A stretch of DNA of 64,000 nucleotides from Edolisoma coerulescens (taxonomy: Eukaryota > Chordata > Aves > Passeriformes > Campephagidae), in assembly GCA_013397115.1 (NCBI GenBank), contig VWZW01006282.1, forward strand, positions 544,475 through 608,474, in the 5' to 3' direction. Made by a program: the position numbers and the translations under genes. This document shows, piece by piece, positions 24,944-36,862 of the stretch. Every line of letters starts with the position of its first letter. The stretch's first letter is position 1. The notes beneath the pieces were generated by a model that was given only the letters and a program-made list of their open reading frames with translations, did no database searches and was not told the origin of the DNA.

Positions 24944-25821
24944 TTATTTGAGGCTCTGCATCTCCATCTGAACTAAAGATGCACAAGTTTTAGGCACAGA
25001 GTCTCTTCAGGAATGGGGTAGGAGGAAGAGAGTTCTTGGGACCCCTACCACAAAGCAGTTTTATTGCATCATTAACTAAAAGCAAATTGCTTTCTTCTCA
25101 TTCATTTTGACTGATGGAGATATCCACAGACAAGCCAAATTTCTATCAAAGCTCTTTGTTTTCAAACATCTCATGGATTTTCATTTCTCAATGAGCTTTT
25201 GTCCTGTTTCCTGGCCAGGTCCTAATCCACATCTATAGGCTGCCCGGGACTGGGTAGATTAGGAATTAAAAAGGCTGTTCTAGAACTCAGGAAGGCATAT
25301 TCTGGGATGAGCCAAGGGGTGCAGATGTAGCAGATTCCCACTCTCTGCAGTCCAGTCAGAGTTTGTCTTACACAGCGTACACAGACACCAACCCTTGTGA
25401 CAGCAGTGAGAGCTTCTCCCTCCATTCCCTTCTATCAGTGTGAATGATTTGGTCAGAAAACTTTCTTTTAGGGAGATTCAGCAGGTTAATGCGAGTGTGC
25501 TGGTTCCCCCATGGATGAAGTCTGAAATCATCACTCCTTGTGCTGTTAATCAGAGGGGTTTTGCTGGAGCTGTTACACCCAGTGACTGTGATGATGCTAT
25601 ACCCAGTGAAAAGCTAAGTTTCTAGCTCTCCCTTAATGAAAAGCAAGCAGTGTGTAATGGCAGTATAAAAAAGTGCTGAGGGCTGCTCTTTATTATTGCT
25701 GACTTGGGGTTTTTATGTGCAAGGCCCAGTAAAAGCTACTGACCATGGCCATGGACCCTCCTGGTCAGTGCAGCTGAGGGCCAACAGGAACAACCATCAC
25801 AGGAATAACAGGGTGACAGCC

Positions 25822-25842
25822 AAAAAAAAAAAAAAAAAAAAA
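25822..25842 (+). repeat. Poly(A) run, 21 bases
   Basis: Uninterrupted A21 followed by GAAGAG. No retroposon body is recognised upstream, so it is called a homopolymer and not a retroposon tail. Confidence 0.85.
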
Positions 25843-26410
25843 GAAGAGCTGAGAAGCCACAAAACCCAGCTGCCACCTTCTGTAAGATTTCTGTATCGCA
25901 GAACAAACTCAGATCAAGCTGGATGAGCCTCTTTGTGAATAGATATGTGAAATGGGAATTTTCATGTAAATTGGTGTCAGCAGCCTTGGAAATAACCAGA
26001 GCTCGCAACAGAATGAGCTAATACCAGGTGTTTTCAAGGGAAATCAGTCTACAGATTGATGGATGAGTTTTGGGAGGATAAGCTTGTGAAGATGAAAGTC
26101 TCTATTTGCACAGGTACAAAGTTTAAGTAGCTTTTTTTGATTCACGGTTTTGAACTGCAAAACAGCAGCGTGCATCGTGCTATGTGTAACCTACTAATCT
26201 GCTTTAAAACAAATGTGAGGCAACACCAATTAGGGCCATGTTTTTTAATGAATAGCTGCTCAGCCAGGTAAAAAACCATGTAGCATATTGTGCCATCCAT
26301 TTTAAGCAGAACTTCACACAGCCCTTCAAAGGCGGGTTCTGCCTAACAAATGGATGGAGCGATGTATCTCTGTTTTACAAGGCAAAAGGGAATAGTGTGG
26401 GCAGTGCATG

Positions 26411-26440
26411 ATGTGCATGTGTGTGCGTGCGTGCGCGTGC
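26411..26440 (+). repeat. Alternating purine-pyrimidine tract (TG/CG)
   Basis: Thirty bases of strict purine-pyrimidine alternation made of TG, CA and CG steps, including four CpGs. It is a degenerate TG microsatellite and a classic Z-DNA-prone sequence. Confidence 0.8.
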
Positions 26441-28574
26441 TCGCAGTGTTGAAAGCACCAGATTATGCTGAACTGATTAAACAAGCTCACAATTGCATTA
26501 CAGCAGACACTGCGATGGGAGCCAAAATATGATTGGCAAAATATACATGACATATTGTAAAACAGATAAAATGATAACAGCTTTTTACTGAAGAGCATCT
26601 GCTGTTCAGTTGGAAAATTAGGGTGGAATGCAACTGTTCTTATAAATCATAAAATGGCGTTACCATCATCAAGAATTTCCCATCATAATTTTTTAAAGTG
26701 TGATATAGTTGTTGCTCTTGCTTGTATGGCAGAAAGTTAGAAACTTCAATTTTTTTTCTCTGAACATGCTAGATAGAAAAAAAAAATTCTTTAACTCTCC
26801 ATTAGCATTAAGTTCTTTAAACCTTGTGCTCATTGACAAGTTTGAGGGTTAAAGCAGATTAGCTGGATAAAATGAGCTGACATTAGTGGTTTTTGAATTT
26901 GTTCAGTGGGACTGAAGAAGAAGGGAGAGCAAACCTGATTATTCTGATGTTAGCCAAACCTCCTTGCCTTCTTGCTGTAGTGGTTTACCATGTGTTCTGC
27001 AGGGGACACTGCACACACAGACTGTGTTGTTTTGTGCGTTGATCTGCTGGGATTAAACATACTCTGACTGCACGCAGTGACCTTCAGATGCTTCCATGGA
27101 AGAAGGTCTGTTTCCTAAGACAAATAATTAACCACTTCAGGATGGATGTTGCCTCACTATCTATTGAATTGCTTCCACAGGGTGTAATGACTCACTACTT
27201 AATTGCTATGTAATTTTATTATTATCTGTAAAATGGTTTTCAGAAAGGAAAGAAATAATTGCAAACGGTCTGATGTAAACTGCCCCAGCTTTACTGATAT
27301 CCAGTAATCATGTGTTAGGTCCCTGGTGGGTGTAAATGCATATCTTGAAAGGGCTGTCCTGCTGTAAGTGGCCTGACATGCAATTCCTTTCTGAGAGCAA
27401 AACGCGGGAGGAAGTGTGAGACATCCAGAGCTCTTTGTGGTCTAATCTCTGATTGCATGGTGCCAGGGCAAACCATATCCAAATTTCTGCTGTACTGACA
27501 TCTTTCCAATCTATTCTGACAGTTCTGCTGCCTGCCAGGTCATGCAGTGGACACTCATTTTGTAGTCTACAATCTGCAATCAAAATAAATCTTCACACAT
27601 TCCCTCAAACACACATTCCTGAGATCTACCTGTCCTGCCCCACACTGCACCTGCTTTTACTTACTGGCTGTCTCATACTGGTTAGCTGTCTTTTTTCTTC
27701 TTTCTTCAAACTGGATCAGGATTGGAAATGCCTGTATATATTAAGACTTTTATAGGATCATGCAGAAAGAAGAGATTCTGCCATGTAACTGGGCTGGTCT
27801 GCCACTTCTCTTTGTACCAGTCGTACACTCAGCCTTGGCACAGTGCTCTTACACCCGTCACAATTTTAACCTTGAACTGTAGTGCAGGTAGGAGTCATTC
27901 TTGATTTGTCTCACAATAATGTGTAAACATATCCTGTGGATGCACAAAATGCAATTTTTTTGGCTGAAAGAACTGTTTCTTTTGTCTGGTACTTGTTAGC
28001 CTGCACATCTTTTAAGGGTTGTTGCACTCTGCATCATCCTGTGGCAACATATGTATTTATATGAATTTAGCAGATGCTGGGCAGCAAATCATTCTGACCA
28101 AGGGTTCCCCAAAACACTTCTGCCATTTAATTGGTGCTTACCCAGTGGCTTTTAAAAATGCTTCTCTCCCCATCTGAAAATTGCTGCATCTAAAGGCTCA
28201 GCTGAGAGCAAGTAACAACTGGTAATTCTTGCATCATCTCCTGTTCTGGCAAAAACTCATGGGTTCTGTCAGGTATCACTTGTCTGAGAGCTGATCTGTG
28301 CTTTGTTTTCCAGGTTTCTTTTTTTGTCACCAGTCCTTTCTAAGTCTTCTCTCAGTTCTAATAGATGGTGTGAGACCAGATAGCTGGATACTAAGACTGG
28401 GCCAATCTCACCATGAAGCCGTGACTGTTTGCAGCTAACTGCAAAAAAGCAAGGAAAGAACCTGTCTTAGATCCCACTATTTCCATAGCCAAGGCCATAG
28501 AAGTCTGGCATGTGCCAGGAGAGGCCTTGAGTTTTGCTATGTGAGTCTTAAACCAGTTAGGATATAGAGCAGGT

Positions 28575-28740
28575 TTCTCACAGAGGTTTTGCTGTCTCCG
28601 TCCTTGGAGGTTTTCAAGAGTCGACTGGATAAAACGTTGAGCAACTGTTTTTGGTCTCATAGCAGACCCTGCTTTGAGCATTATGTCGAACCAAGGATCT
28701 TCTGAGGCCCTTGCCAAGTCATGTTATCTGGTGACTGTGC
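28575..28740 (+). mobile_element. CR1 LINE 3' untranslated fragment
   Basis: Matches the conserved CR1 3' end in order: GTCTCCGTCCTTGGAGG then TTTTCAAGAGTCGACTGGAT (28594-28630), AGCAGACCCTGCTTTGAGCA (28661-28680), and a decayed 'gaggtcccttccaacctgaattattctatgattctg' equivalent at about 28702-28740. A 5'-truncated, non-coding relic in plus orientation. Divergence from the typical avian sequence is clear but modest. The minus-strand ORF across it (28391-28717) is a shadow. Confidence 0.88.
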
Positions 28741-30880
28741 GATACTTTTAGACCTCTTTAATTAACAGGTCAGAATTTCTTTAAAACTCTTATCTGTGTC
28801 CCTGTGCACTGAGGGCTCTTTTTCCAGTTGTGAAATCTCACTCATTGCAGTGACTTACTCTGCTCAACTCAACTTCTTTAAAGCCTCCAAGCTTTTCAGG
28901 TCCCTTCTATTAGTATCAGCTTGGCAATGAATTCCCTAACTGTCCCTGCTGTCCTTCAAAGACACTTGTAGGGGTTGCTTACATCTGCAGTATTTTCTAA
29001 AATCCTCTCCAGCTATACTCAGATTTTGCTCACTTCCACATATTTCATGGAGGTTTCTGTTAAGTTTTGCCTTGTGTCCCTTCCTGGGGGAAATCCATTA
29101 CTTGTATGCCATCACACTTTGAAACAGGAATGCATTTCACCCTACCTCTGATGGAGAGCTGAAAGACCAAAGCTTAATTTAAACCTAAAATTACCTTTCA
29201 GTGCTTCACAAATTGGTCCTACACAAACAAAAGCAAAAGTCTGTGGATTGCTTTTGTCTTATAATTTTTATTGCACATTACAGAAGAGTTCAGGAACAGT
29301 CAGTAAGTTGAACTAGAACCAATTCTCATCTGTTGTTATGGTTACCAGGAGTAGAAAATAATTTCCTGTAATTTATCTTAAGATCATTTATGTCAGATAC
29401 AAACACAGATTAAGCGGAATACCACGGTAATTTCTTCTTCAATTGTGTTAGGAACCATAAGACATTCATTTTTACTTCATAAATAAGGGTTACAGTATGT
29501 CATGCTCAGTCAAAGAAGATAAAATGAATCTAATTAAGTGCCATCAGAAGATCACTTTGCTGTTTTTATTGCAGCAATAAAAGTGCCCTTACCTTCTTAT
29601 TCTTAGAGAAATGACAGAGATTATTATGGAAATGGGATGAGATCAAGTAAGTCTTGCTTGACCTAGACTTGGATACAACAATATCCTTGTGTCAGTGATT
29701 GTTGAAGTGAATAAGCAGTTTACGAAATCTGATGGGCTAAAGCTCATAAGAGATGCACTTCCTTTATTAGAATGAATGAAACCATATGTAAGCCTCAGAC
29801 AGGACTTGTTTATTGGGTTTTATATAAACAATATCATCTTTTTATTGATCTATAGGCCTCAGTGGTGATGATGGCAAACAAGGCTTTCAGATTGATGACT
29901 GTAGGTCCCTTATGTTGATTAGTTGATGTGTGCACAAGTGAAAAGAACCATTTAGCATTAGTGGTATGTGTATACCAGTATAATAATCTGGAGGTTGCTT
30001 CAGGGCACAGAACAGCTCTGCATGGAAATAAGAACAGTGGAGATCCCTAAAAGAGCACAGGTTAAGTGAAAGGCTGTTAAACAGTATCTCAAAGACATTT
30101 TTATCAAGTTGTCAGAGTCTTTAAAATGCCAGCAGGGAGTTTACAAAAAAATAAATAACTGAGGTCTGTGAAAAGTCTGCTCTAAACCCTGTGATGTTTA
30201 GAGGAGTCTCACTGCTTTTAAGGTAAAAGAGAGTTAAGCTGATATGTGGTAACGATGGCTGACCCATGCGTTTGGAGGTTTGATGGAGAACAAATCCAAC
30301 CTCCTATGTGTTTTCAAAAAATAAAAAAACAACAAAAAGCAAAAAATCACCAACCCCCCCAAAAACTAGTCTCTGAAGCCAAAGTCATCTAAGCACAAAG
30401 GAAAAAAAAAAAATTCAAATATGCTGAGTTAGAGAGTTTCCTTCACGCATATATAATTTCCTTCATGTACTGGAGTTACTCTGGTCTGGACCTTTGTATA
30501 ACATACCCTTTTCTGTGATGATACCCTTTCACAGCACATTTTTGAAGATCTTTAGGAGGGGTTGCACTCTGGAAAGGGTCCTGTATGTTTCTGTGTGTCT
30601 GATGTCACATTTTTTTCGGTGCCTCCATGACTGCACTTGAAAGGCTGCCCCATCTTTTCCTATAAAGACAGCACATTTTGGCACACAGGATTAAATATGT
30701 TTCAAATCTTGTTTTTCTTCGTAGACAGCTGTCAGTTTGAGTAGTGCCTAAAATTGCAATCAGCAGAAGGTACAGAATGCAGCTGGAATGGTGAGCATGA
30801 CTGAATTCTTGGCGTGGTAAAAGCAACTAAACGCTGTGGCCCCACTAAACGATCCTAGGAAGTTTCTTACTCAGAATAAG
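28741..30880. other. Intergenic sequence, no gene seen
   Basis: Unique AT-rich sequence with no ORF above about 75 codons. It includes an A-rich low-complexity run at 30316-30367 and a candidate regulatory block at 29380-29600. Confidence 0.4.
29380..29600. promoter_or_regulatory. Candidate conserved non-coding element
   Basis: Repeat-free AT-rich sequence with TAAT/ATTA and TTTATTGC-type cores and essentially no open frame. It resembles deeply conserved gene-desert enhancers in style. This is inference only. Confidence 0.18.
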
Positions 30881-31334
30881 TGTGCTGGTTTCAGATGGGG
30901 CAGAGTTAATTTTTGTCACAGAGGCTGGTATGAACACAGAGTTGTTAATATAGAGATGCTTTTGTTATTGCTGAGCAATAACAAATTACAAAGAGCCAAG
31001 GCCTTTTCTGCTTTTTGTAAGCAAGAAAATTGGGGCTGCATGGGAGGTTGGGAGGAGACACAGCCAGGACAGGTGACCCAAAGTGACCAAAGGGATATTT
31101 CAGACCATATGACACCATTGTCAGAAGGAGGAAGGGGGGAACTTTCGGTGTGATGGTGTTTGTGTTCCCAAGTCACTGTTACTGTGATGGGGCTTTTTCT
31201 TTCCTTATTAAATTGTCTTTGTCTCCACCCCTGAGTTTTCTACCTTTACCTTTCCTATTCTCACCTTGACCCTGCTGGTGGAGGAGTGAGTGGCTGTGTG
31301 GGGCTTGGCTGCTGGCTGGGGTGAAAGCATGACA
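30881..31334 (+). mobile_element. Solo LTR of an avian endogenous retrovirus
   Basis: Starts TGTGCTGGTTT and ends ...GCATGACA, the TG...CA termini of an LTR. It carries the recognisable blocks of a widespread avian LTR family: GGCAGAGTTAATTTTTGTCA, AAGAGCCAAGGCCTTTTCTG, GGAGACACAGCCAGGACAGG then TGACCC, CAAAGGGATATTTCAGACCA, TTCCCAAGTCACTGTTACTG, and a terminal TGTGTGGGGCTTGGCTGCTG. An ATTAAA poly(A)-type signal lies at 31207-31212. Compared with the 62.1-kb copy, the TATA segment (TATATAAAGCTGGGG) and about 75 bp of the middle are missing. Flanks show no convincing target-site duplication. No internal gag/pol/env sequence is present, so this is a solo LTR without coding capacity. Confidence 0.88.
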
Positions 31335-31489
31335 GCAAATGATCCAGTTCAGCAGTTTCTCCACGCAAGAGACACTACGTCTACAAGTTGATATTTTTGT
31401 ATGGGCTTAGGGCCAAAGTAGAGACATCATCTCACTCAGGAGAATGCTGTCCTTGCCATTTTCACTTTAGCTGATCTAGCAGAGATGTA

Positions 31490-32300
31490 AAGCACCACAA
31501 AAATCCAATAATGCTAATTTATTTAATTTCCTGAGCTGGAAGTGACAAGGAGCCAAGTGCACGCTATCCTGCTCACATGAAAGCTGATGTGCAAGTCGAA
31601 AATCAAAAGTATTGCCAAGGAGACCACAGCTTGCATGGAGTTAACCCATCTCAAATGAAGGCTTCTGAAGTCCTTAACCTGCTTCAATAAATGACATTTC
31701 AATGCTAATAAGGAGTGAGGAAATCACGGGCAATATTTAAAGGAAATATATTGTAGCTGCAATTGCTGAGCCAGATCCACTGCTATAAACACTGTTGAAG
31801 CAAACACAAGATGTAATGATTAGCATCAGCTAGGAATGCCCCTTAGCACTATGCCATTAAAGTTCCTGAGAGTGGGAGTTAACAAAGGCAGTTTAAAGTG
31901 TATTGGAAAATGATTTTTCATTCCATTTTAAAAACTCATTTCATGCATTGTTGTGTCATCTACTTTTAAAATTACAGTACAAGCAGAAAGACCAAAACGT
32001 GATACCGATCTTTTAAATCATGATCCCCAGGGCAGAAGTACACGATTGACCTGTAGTTATTTGTTAGATCTTTCTAGGCCATTCAGCAGAATAGTATGCA
32101 GGAGAGTCATATGAGTACCTACATAACGAGTAAAAGGTATTTGATTGAGAACTATATTAGAGTGAATAAATAGCAGTGAGATGGCTCACGCTGTGAAGTT
32201 GTGACTGAAACTCAAATAGCCATTTCTGCTGCCTTGATGTAATTGGTGACCTACTGGAGCCAGTTTTTTGTTGGTAATCTATTTCAGTGCTTGGACAATA
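31490..32300. promoter_or_regulatory. Candidate conserved non-coding block
   Basis: About 800 bp with no ORF of note and no repeat, rich in TAAT/ATTA and CAAT cores. It immediately follows the solo LTR. The texture resembles a conserved enhancer block, but conservation was not tested. Confidence 0.18.
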
Positions 32301-33609
32301 GTACCTTTCAATTCATCATTTCCCAAGAGATTTAAAGCAGTCATAGAAACATTTTCTTTTGCTGCATGCCATTTATTACTTTGAAGGATGGAGCAGTCTC
32401 TTCTAAACACCCATTGTGCATTAAATATTACAAATTAAAATAAACTACTCCCTGACTAAATAAAACAGTAGCCACAGGAGCAGGCTGGTATCAGCTTATT
32501 TTCTAACATTTTTCTCAATTAAGGATAAAAAGTTTAGTAACTGGAATATAACAAAATATTGCTTCTTACTCTCAGAAAACATGTGTGTGCATATGTAAAA
32601 AATACAGCTCCCAAAAATGAGAATTAATTGTATTCCAATACAGACAGTGGATGGGGAACACTATACAACTTCTTATTCCCAGCTTTATTACTTCATCATA
32701 CTGGCTGAGCTGGAAATGCCTCTTGTGTATGTGTTCAAGATTATTAGACTTGCAGCAAGATATTGACTGGAAAAATTACAATATATGAGAAATGAGCTTT
32801 TGTTCTTTTCTTTTTTCTTGTGAATGGACAGAGACAGTTGGCCAAATCTGTTTGAATTTCTCTGTTGCTGTTCATATCACATAGTGGGAAAGATGTCCTA
32901 AGCCATGAATCTAACAGTGTTAATGTAAGGCTTCTTTGTAGTATAAAACTCTAGTTTTCTCCTTTCTATCCATCTTAATACATTTAATTTCACTAGGAAC
33001 AAAAGAAAATCCTGCATGAGAGATTTCTGTCCATGTTCAGAGTCTGTTGCTTTGATCAAACTTCTGGATTCAACCCATACTTTGGAATTCTGCCAAGTCT
33101 AGCGTGCATGAACCAGAGAAAACTCTTTTTGCTTTATTCGACTAAAGACTGTCTGTCTGATTCCCCAGGTCCTCACACCCTTCACTATTTTCTCCTGCAA
33201 AGAGACTCTGATATATTAAGAGGGTTATTGACTTTTGCTTATGTTGTCCTCTTTTAAATTTAACTTTAATTTTAGCAAGCTGCTGTCTTGTGGAGGAACA
33301 GAGAGAGGATGGACGGGAAGCGCAGATGGGGCCACCGGCCCCTGTCTTCTTTTTTTTTTTAATGACTGTTTTTGACCAACACTTTCTATAAAGATATTTG
33401 GAGATTTTATTTCTGTTTTGAGAAAACACCTACACTTTAGCTCTCCATGCTTTCAACAGCACCAAAAGGCTAATTAAATTTCTCCCCATCCCTGACAAAA
33501 CTCTTTATTACTCAGAAAAGATATGTTTTCCCTATGAAACACATATTATACCAAGCACTAGTAAACATGGGCACACACAACATTAAGCCTGATTTGACAT
33601 TCTAATGTT

Positions 33610-33663
33610 AACTGTTATGTTTATTAGCTATGGCACATGATAACAGTTATGTTTATTTGCTAT
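33610..33663 (+). repeat. Short tandem duplication, 32-bp period
   Basis: AACTGTTATGTTTATTAGCT (33610-33629) recurs as AACAGTTATGTTTATTTGCT (33642-33661), with two mismatches over 22 aligned bases. An old local duplication in AT-rich sequence. Confidence 0.75.
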
Positions 33664-36234
33664 TATATACAATAGTAGCTGATAGCCACAACTGAAGTTG
33701 CGTGTCAAGGAATGAAGCAGTGCACCAGAACAAATAGCAAGAACACAATTTGGCTTGGAGCTCAGAGGGAAAACCAAGGCATGTAGGGGTGACTTGTCCT
33801 GCCTAAAGGCAGAGCAGGGCAATATTGCAAACAGAGGGTAGTCACACCAGCTCCCTGTTCAGCGCTGTGACTGCTTGAATGTACTGCTTAACTCAATTTC
33901 CAGTTCTGCTTTGTGGGTCTCAGCACCCTGCAGAATCAGCACAATCCTTGCTGCAAGCACAGCGAGGAGAAAAGCTCCATGTTTGCATGTCTCCAGGCCG
34001 AATCTCTGTGTCCCGAGAACAAAAACGCATCAGTCAGAATTATGATTGAATTTCTTCCCTGCTATGGGATTTCTGGGGGTTTTTTCAGTGTGAAGTAACA
34101 AACGCCTGATTGGGAGATTAGGGGCAGATTCTGCAATCATGAAATGTTGTATCTTCTGCAGCCCAGAGCATTCTCTGAAGTAAAGATCCCCAATTAGATG
34201 AAAGCATATGTCTGAGGTCAAAAAGTCAGGGTAACATCACTTCCAAGACAATTCTTTCCCATGTCTTTCAACCAAGGAGATTTTGGAAGGAGGAATAAAA
34301 AGAAAAGACAGTAAATATGAATATTTCATCAGTTTGAGGTTCCAATAGCCCTTCGTTTTCTTTTCTTATGCAGTAGGCAAAGAGGGTGCAGTACAAGGCA
34401 ATAACGATGTGTAGCAGGGGTTTCTTTTCCCCACCCTGTGTGTACAGCAGACAAGAAGTTGTCAAGCCAAACAGTGCAACCTGAACGGTGCTGTAAAGAA
34501 CACAACACCTGGGATGGTTCTTCTCTGTAAAGTTTCATTCCTTCCATTTATACTCTCAGGAGATCCTGAGCTCAAATTGCTGTTGCTAGTCACATGTGTT
34601 AGATATTAGCCAGAATCTGTGGTTCATATTTTCCTGAAGTGTAGTCAGAGTTATAGGCGGCTTTTCACAGTTGTTCAGAGCATTCAGGCTGGGGCAGAGC
34701 AAACTTGCAGGGCAGAGGGTACAAGTTCAAACGACTGAGTGGAGAGAGGGGATGGGCACCACTGTCTGCTGTCCCTTGCAGTGCAATAATTACGTGTGAC
34801 CAAATGAAGCTGGAGGGAGCAAGGTACAAGCCAAGCAAAACAAGAGAGTGCTTGCACACTCCAGCAGATCTGTGGGAGTCTTCCACAGCTTTTATTGGCC
34901 CCACCACTCCCTTCTGCTGTTGACTGGGGCACCTGTACTTCCGAGCAGCATGTAAACACATTGTTTTCCTCACTGATCCTTTCCCACCAGTTACACATCT
35001 TCAGGCTGCTTCTCCTTGGCCTGCCTTTCCACACTAACCTCTCTTGGTCTGCTGGTCATGTCCATGCATATGCTGAGGTTTGTGAAAAAACATTCTACAA
35101 ATTAAAATTTCCTTTGAGTCAAAAACATCAGGGAAATTTTAGTGAATTCCAGCCTATCCTTTCTCCAACTCACTGTGATTTTGCTTTTGAGGTACAGCCA
35201 GTCTGTGAGTCTGACCCTGTCCCCTTACAAAACCTGTAATTGATTTATTTTCATCAGACACTGTTTCAAAGCTGATATCCATAAGCACAGTCAGGTCCTG
35301 TTTGAAAGAACATCATCACAGATCTTCCACCTCTGAAGCTCTTGGCTTTTGTAATAAAACTCACCTCCTTGTGTTTAAACATATTTTTTCCAGCTTTAAG
35401 TAGGTGACACCTACACTTTAGAAAGATGCAAAAGGGAATATAGATGAAATACCAGACAGGCTACATAAAGAAGGTGTGAACAAATAGGGTTTTACCATCT
35501 TAAATAGACCCTAACGCTGCTTTCATCTATGCTTCCTTCACTTCCCCTGTTGAAATTGATTCATTGAAAAAATTTGTCATTTAAATTCAAAAGCCTAGGT
35601 TCCCTTCTGTGTTCTACATCACTTTATGTCTATGTAGCTGGAGATGTGTTGTTAAACATCCTTTTAGGGCTCTTCAAACTCTGATATATTTCTGGAAGCA
35701 CAGATTTGAAATACCAGTGGTTTTTCTACTTAAATGGAAGAAATTACATATACCTCTGAAAAACCTTAGTTTATCAAACATTCTGCTACTTAACATGTGG
35801 TTTAACCATATAATTGAGCCTCTTAATGCTTTTGCCTTGATGACATTTGGAAGGCAAGAGCTGGCTGATGGAGGAACTCTGGGACTGGGGCAGTCATGTC
35901 ATGTTGGATATCACAAAGGAATCTCTAGGAATCTAGGAATGTCCCCAGATAACATCCTCAATCCAGCTGCAGGTATTTTAATGCAAAAATAGGGGCAAGC
36001 TTCTAGTGTAGGATGGGGAGAAAGCTGAGTGGGGATGACAGAGAATTTGGGAACCAAAAAGGATGCACCATCAGTCAGAAAACAGCATTCTGATTCACAC
36101 TGCATCCAACCACAGTCAAAACCAATCCCCACAAATCACCTGAGGAGGACTGATTTTACATTGGTCTATTGTATATAGAGACTTCATTAATGAACCTGAA
36201 GCAGTGAAAATCTCTGATAGTGTCATGGCAGGAG

Positions 36235-36460
36235 ATTCTGTTTTAATTATTATATGTGGTTTTGTAATTTTAATTGTATAATTATTACAACATTAAAAGA
36301 TGCAATTATATTTTAAATCTCCTTAAGACCTCAATTTTATTACATTTTTATTACTTTGTAATGGTATGATATTTTATTATTCAAAATTAGAAATTATTAG
36401 AAATAATTTTATGATTACACTCTTTAAAAATATGATCTTTTTATTCTTTCATCACTTTAT
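36235..36460. repeat. AT-rich low-complexity tract
   Basis: About 220 bp of TAATTATT/TTTTATTA-like sequence with very little G or C. No unit period is clear. It could be a matrix-attachment-type AT-rich region. Confidence 0.55.
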
Positions 36461-36616
36461 CTTACAAGCATCCCACGCATCCACTGGAAAGTGAAAGGCT
36501 GCAAGCATTTTGAGAGTAAGACGATAAGACATCAAAGATGATGCTGAAATTTTTTCACTTTAGCTGTAGCCTGCCTTACAGAATTAATGAAGCAGCTTCT
36601 GATGACAGAAGTTAGT

Positions 36617-36862
36617 TCAAAGCAAAACTCTAGTTATGAAAACAGCTTTTGTGGAGGGCTCATGCTTAAGATGAGGTCTGTCACAACTGTCTGTGAGATC
36701 AGGAACTGTGCGAGAGGAGGTGGTGAAGTTGTCTGGTGCTAATTGTTCCATTTGCTCGTAGCAACCTGAATCAGAGGCAATCCTGTTGAAATCAGAAGCA
36801 ACACTTTTGTTAGGCAGATCTGAGACAGGTCTCAAACCTGAGCAAGGCTCGCAGTCATCCAT
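36617..36862 (-). CDS. Unidentified minus-strand ORF, possible exon
   Basis: Frame of 81 residues beginning MDDCEPCSGLRPVSDL, hydrophilic and rich in D, S and T, ending in TGA. Some 35 bases upstream on the minus strand is an acceptor-like ATTTTACTTGTATTTAG. An internal near-duplication (TTGCTTCTGATT / TTGCCTCTGATT) suggests local repetition. The composition is unusually protein-like for this window, but I recognise no family and see no partner exon. It may equally be an unrecognised repeat or chance. Confidence 0.15.
   Translation of the reverse strand: MDDCEPCSGLRPVSDLPNKSVASDFNRIASDSGCYEQMEQLAPDNFTTSSRTVPDLTDSCDRPHLKHEPSTKAVFITRVLL

Larger units (their letters stand above)
24950..28574. 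other. Intergenic sequence, no gene seen
   Basis: Contains a 21-base poly(A) run at 25822-25842 and an alternating purine-pyrimidine tract at 26411-26440. A 91-codon minus-strand frame at 27308-27583 has a mixed composition but no splice or domain support. Confidence 0.4.

Noticed and set aside
28391..28717. 108-codon minus-strand ORF
   Set aside because: It runs antisense through the CR1 3' untranslated fragment and is a shadow frame.
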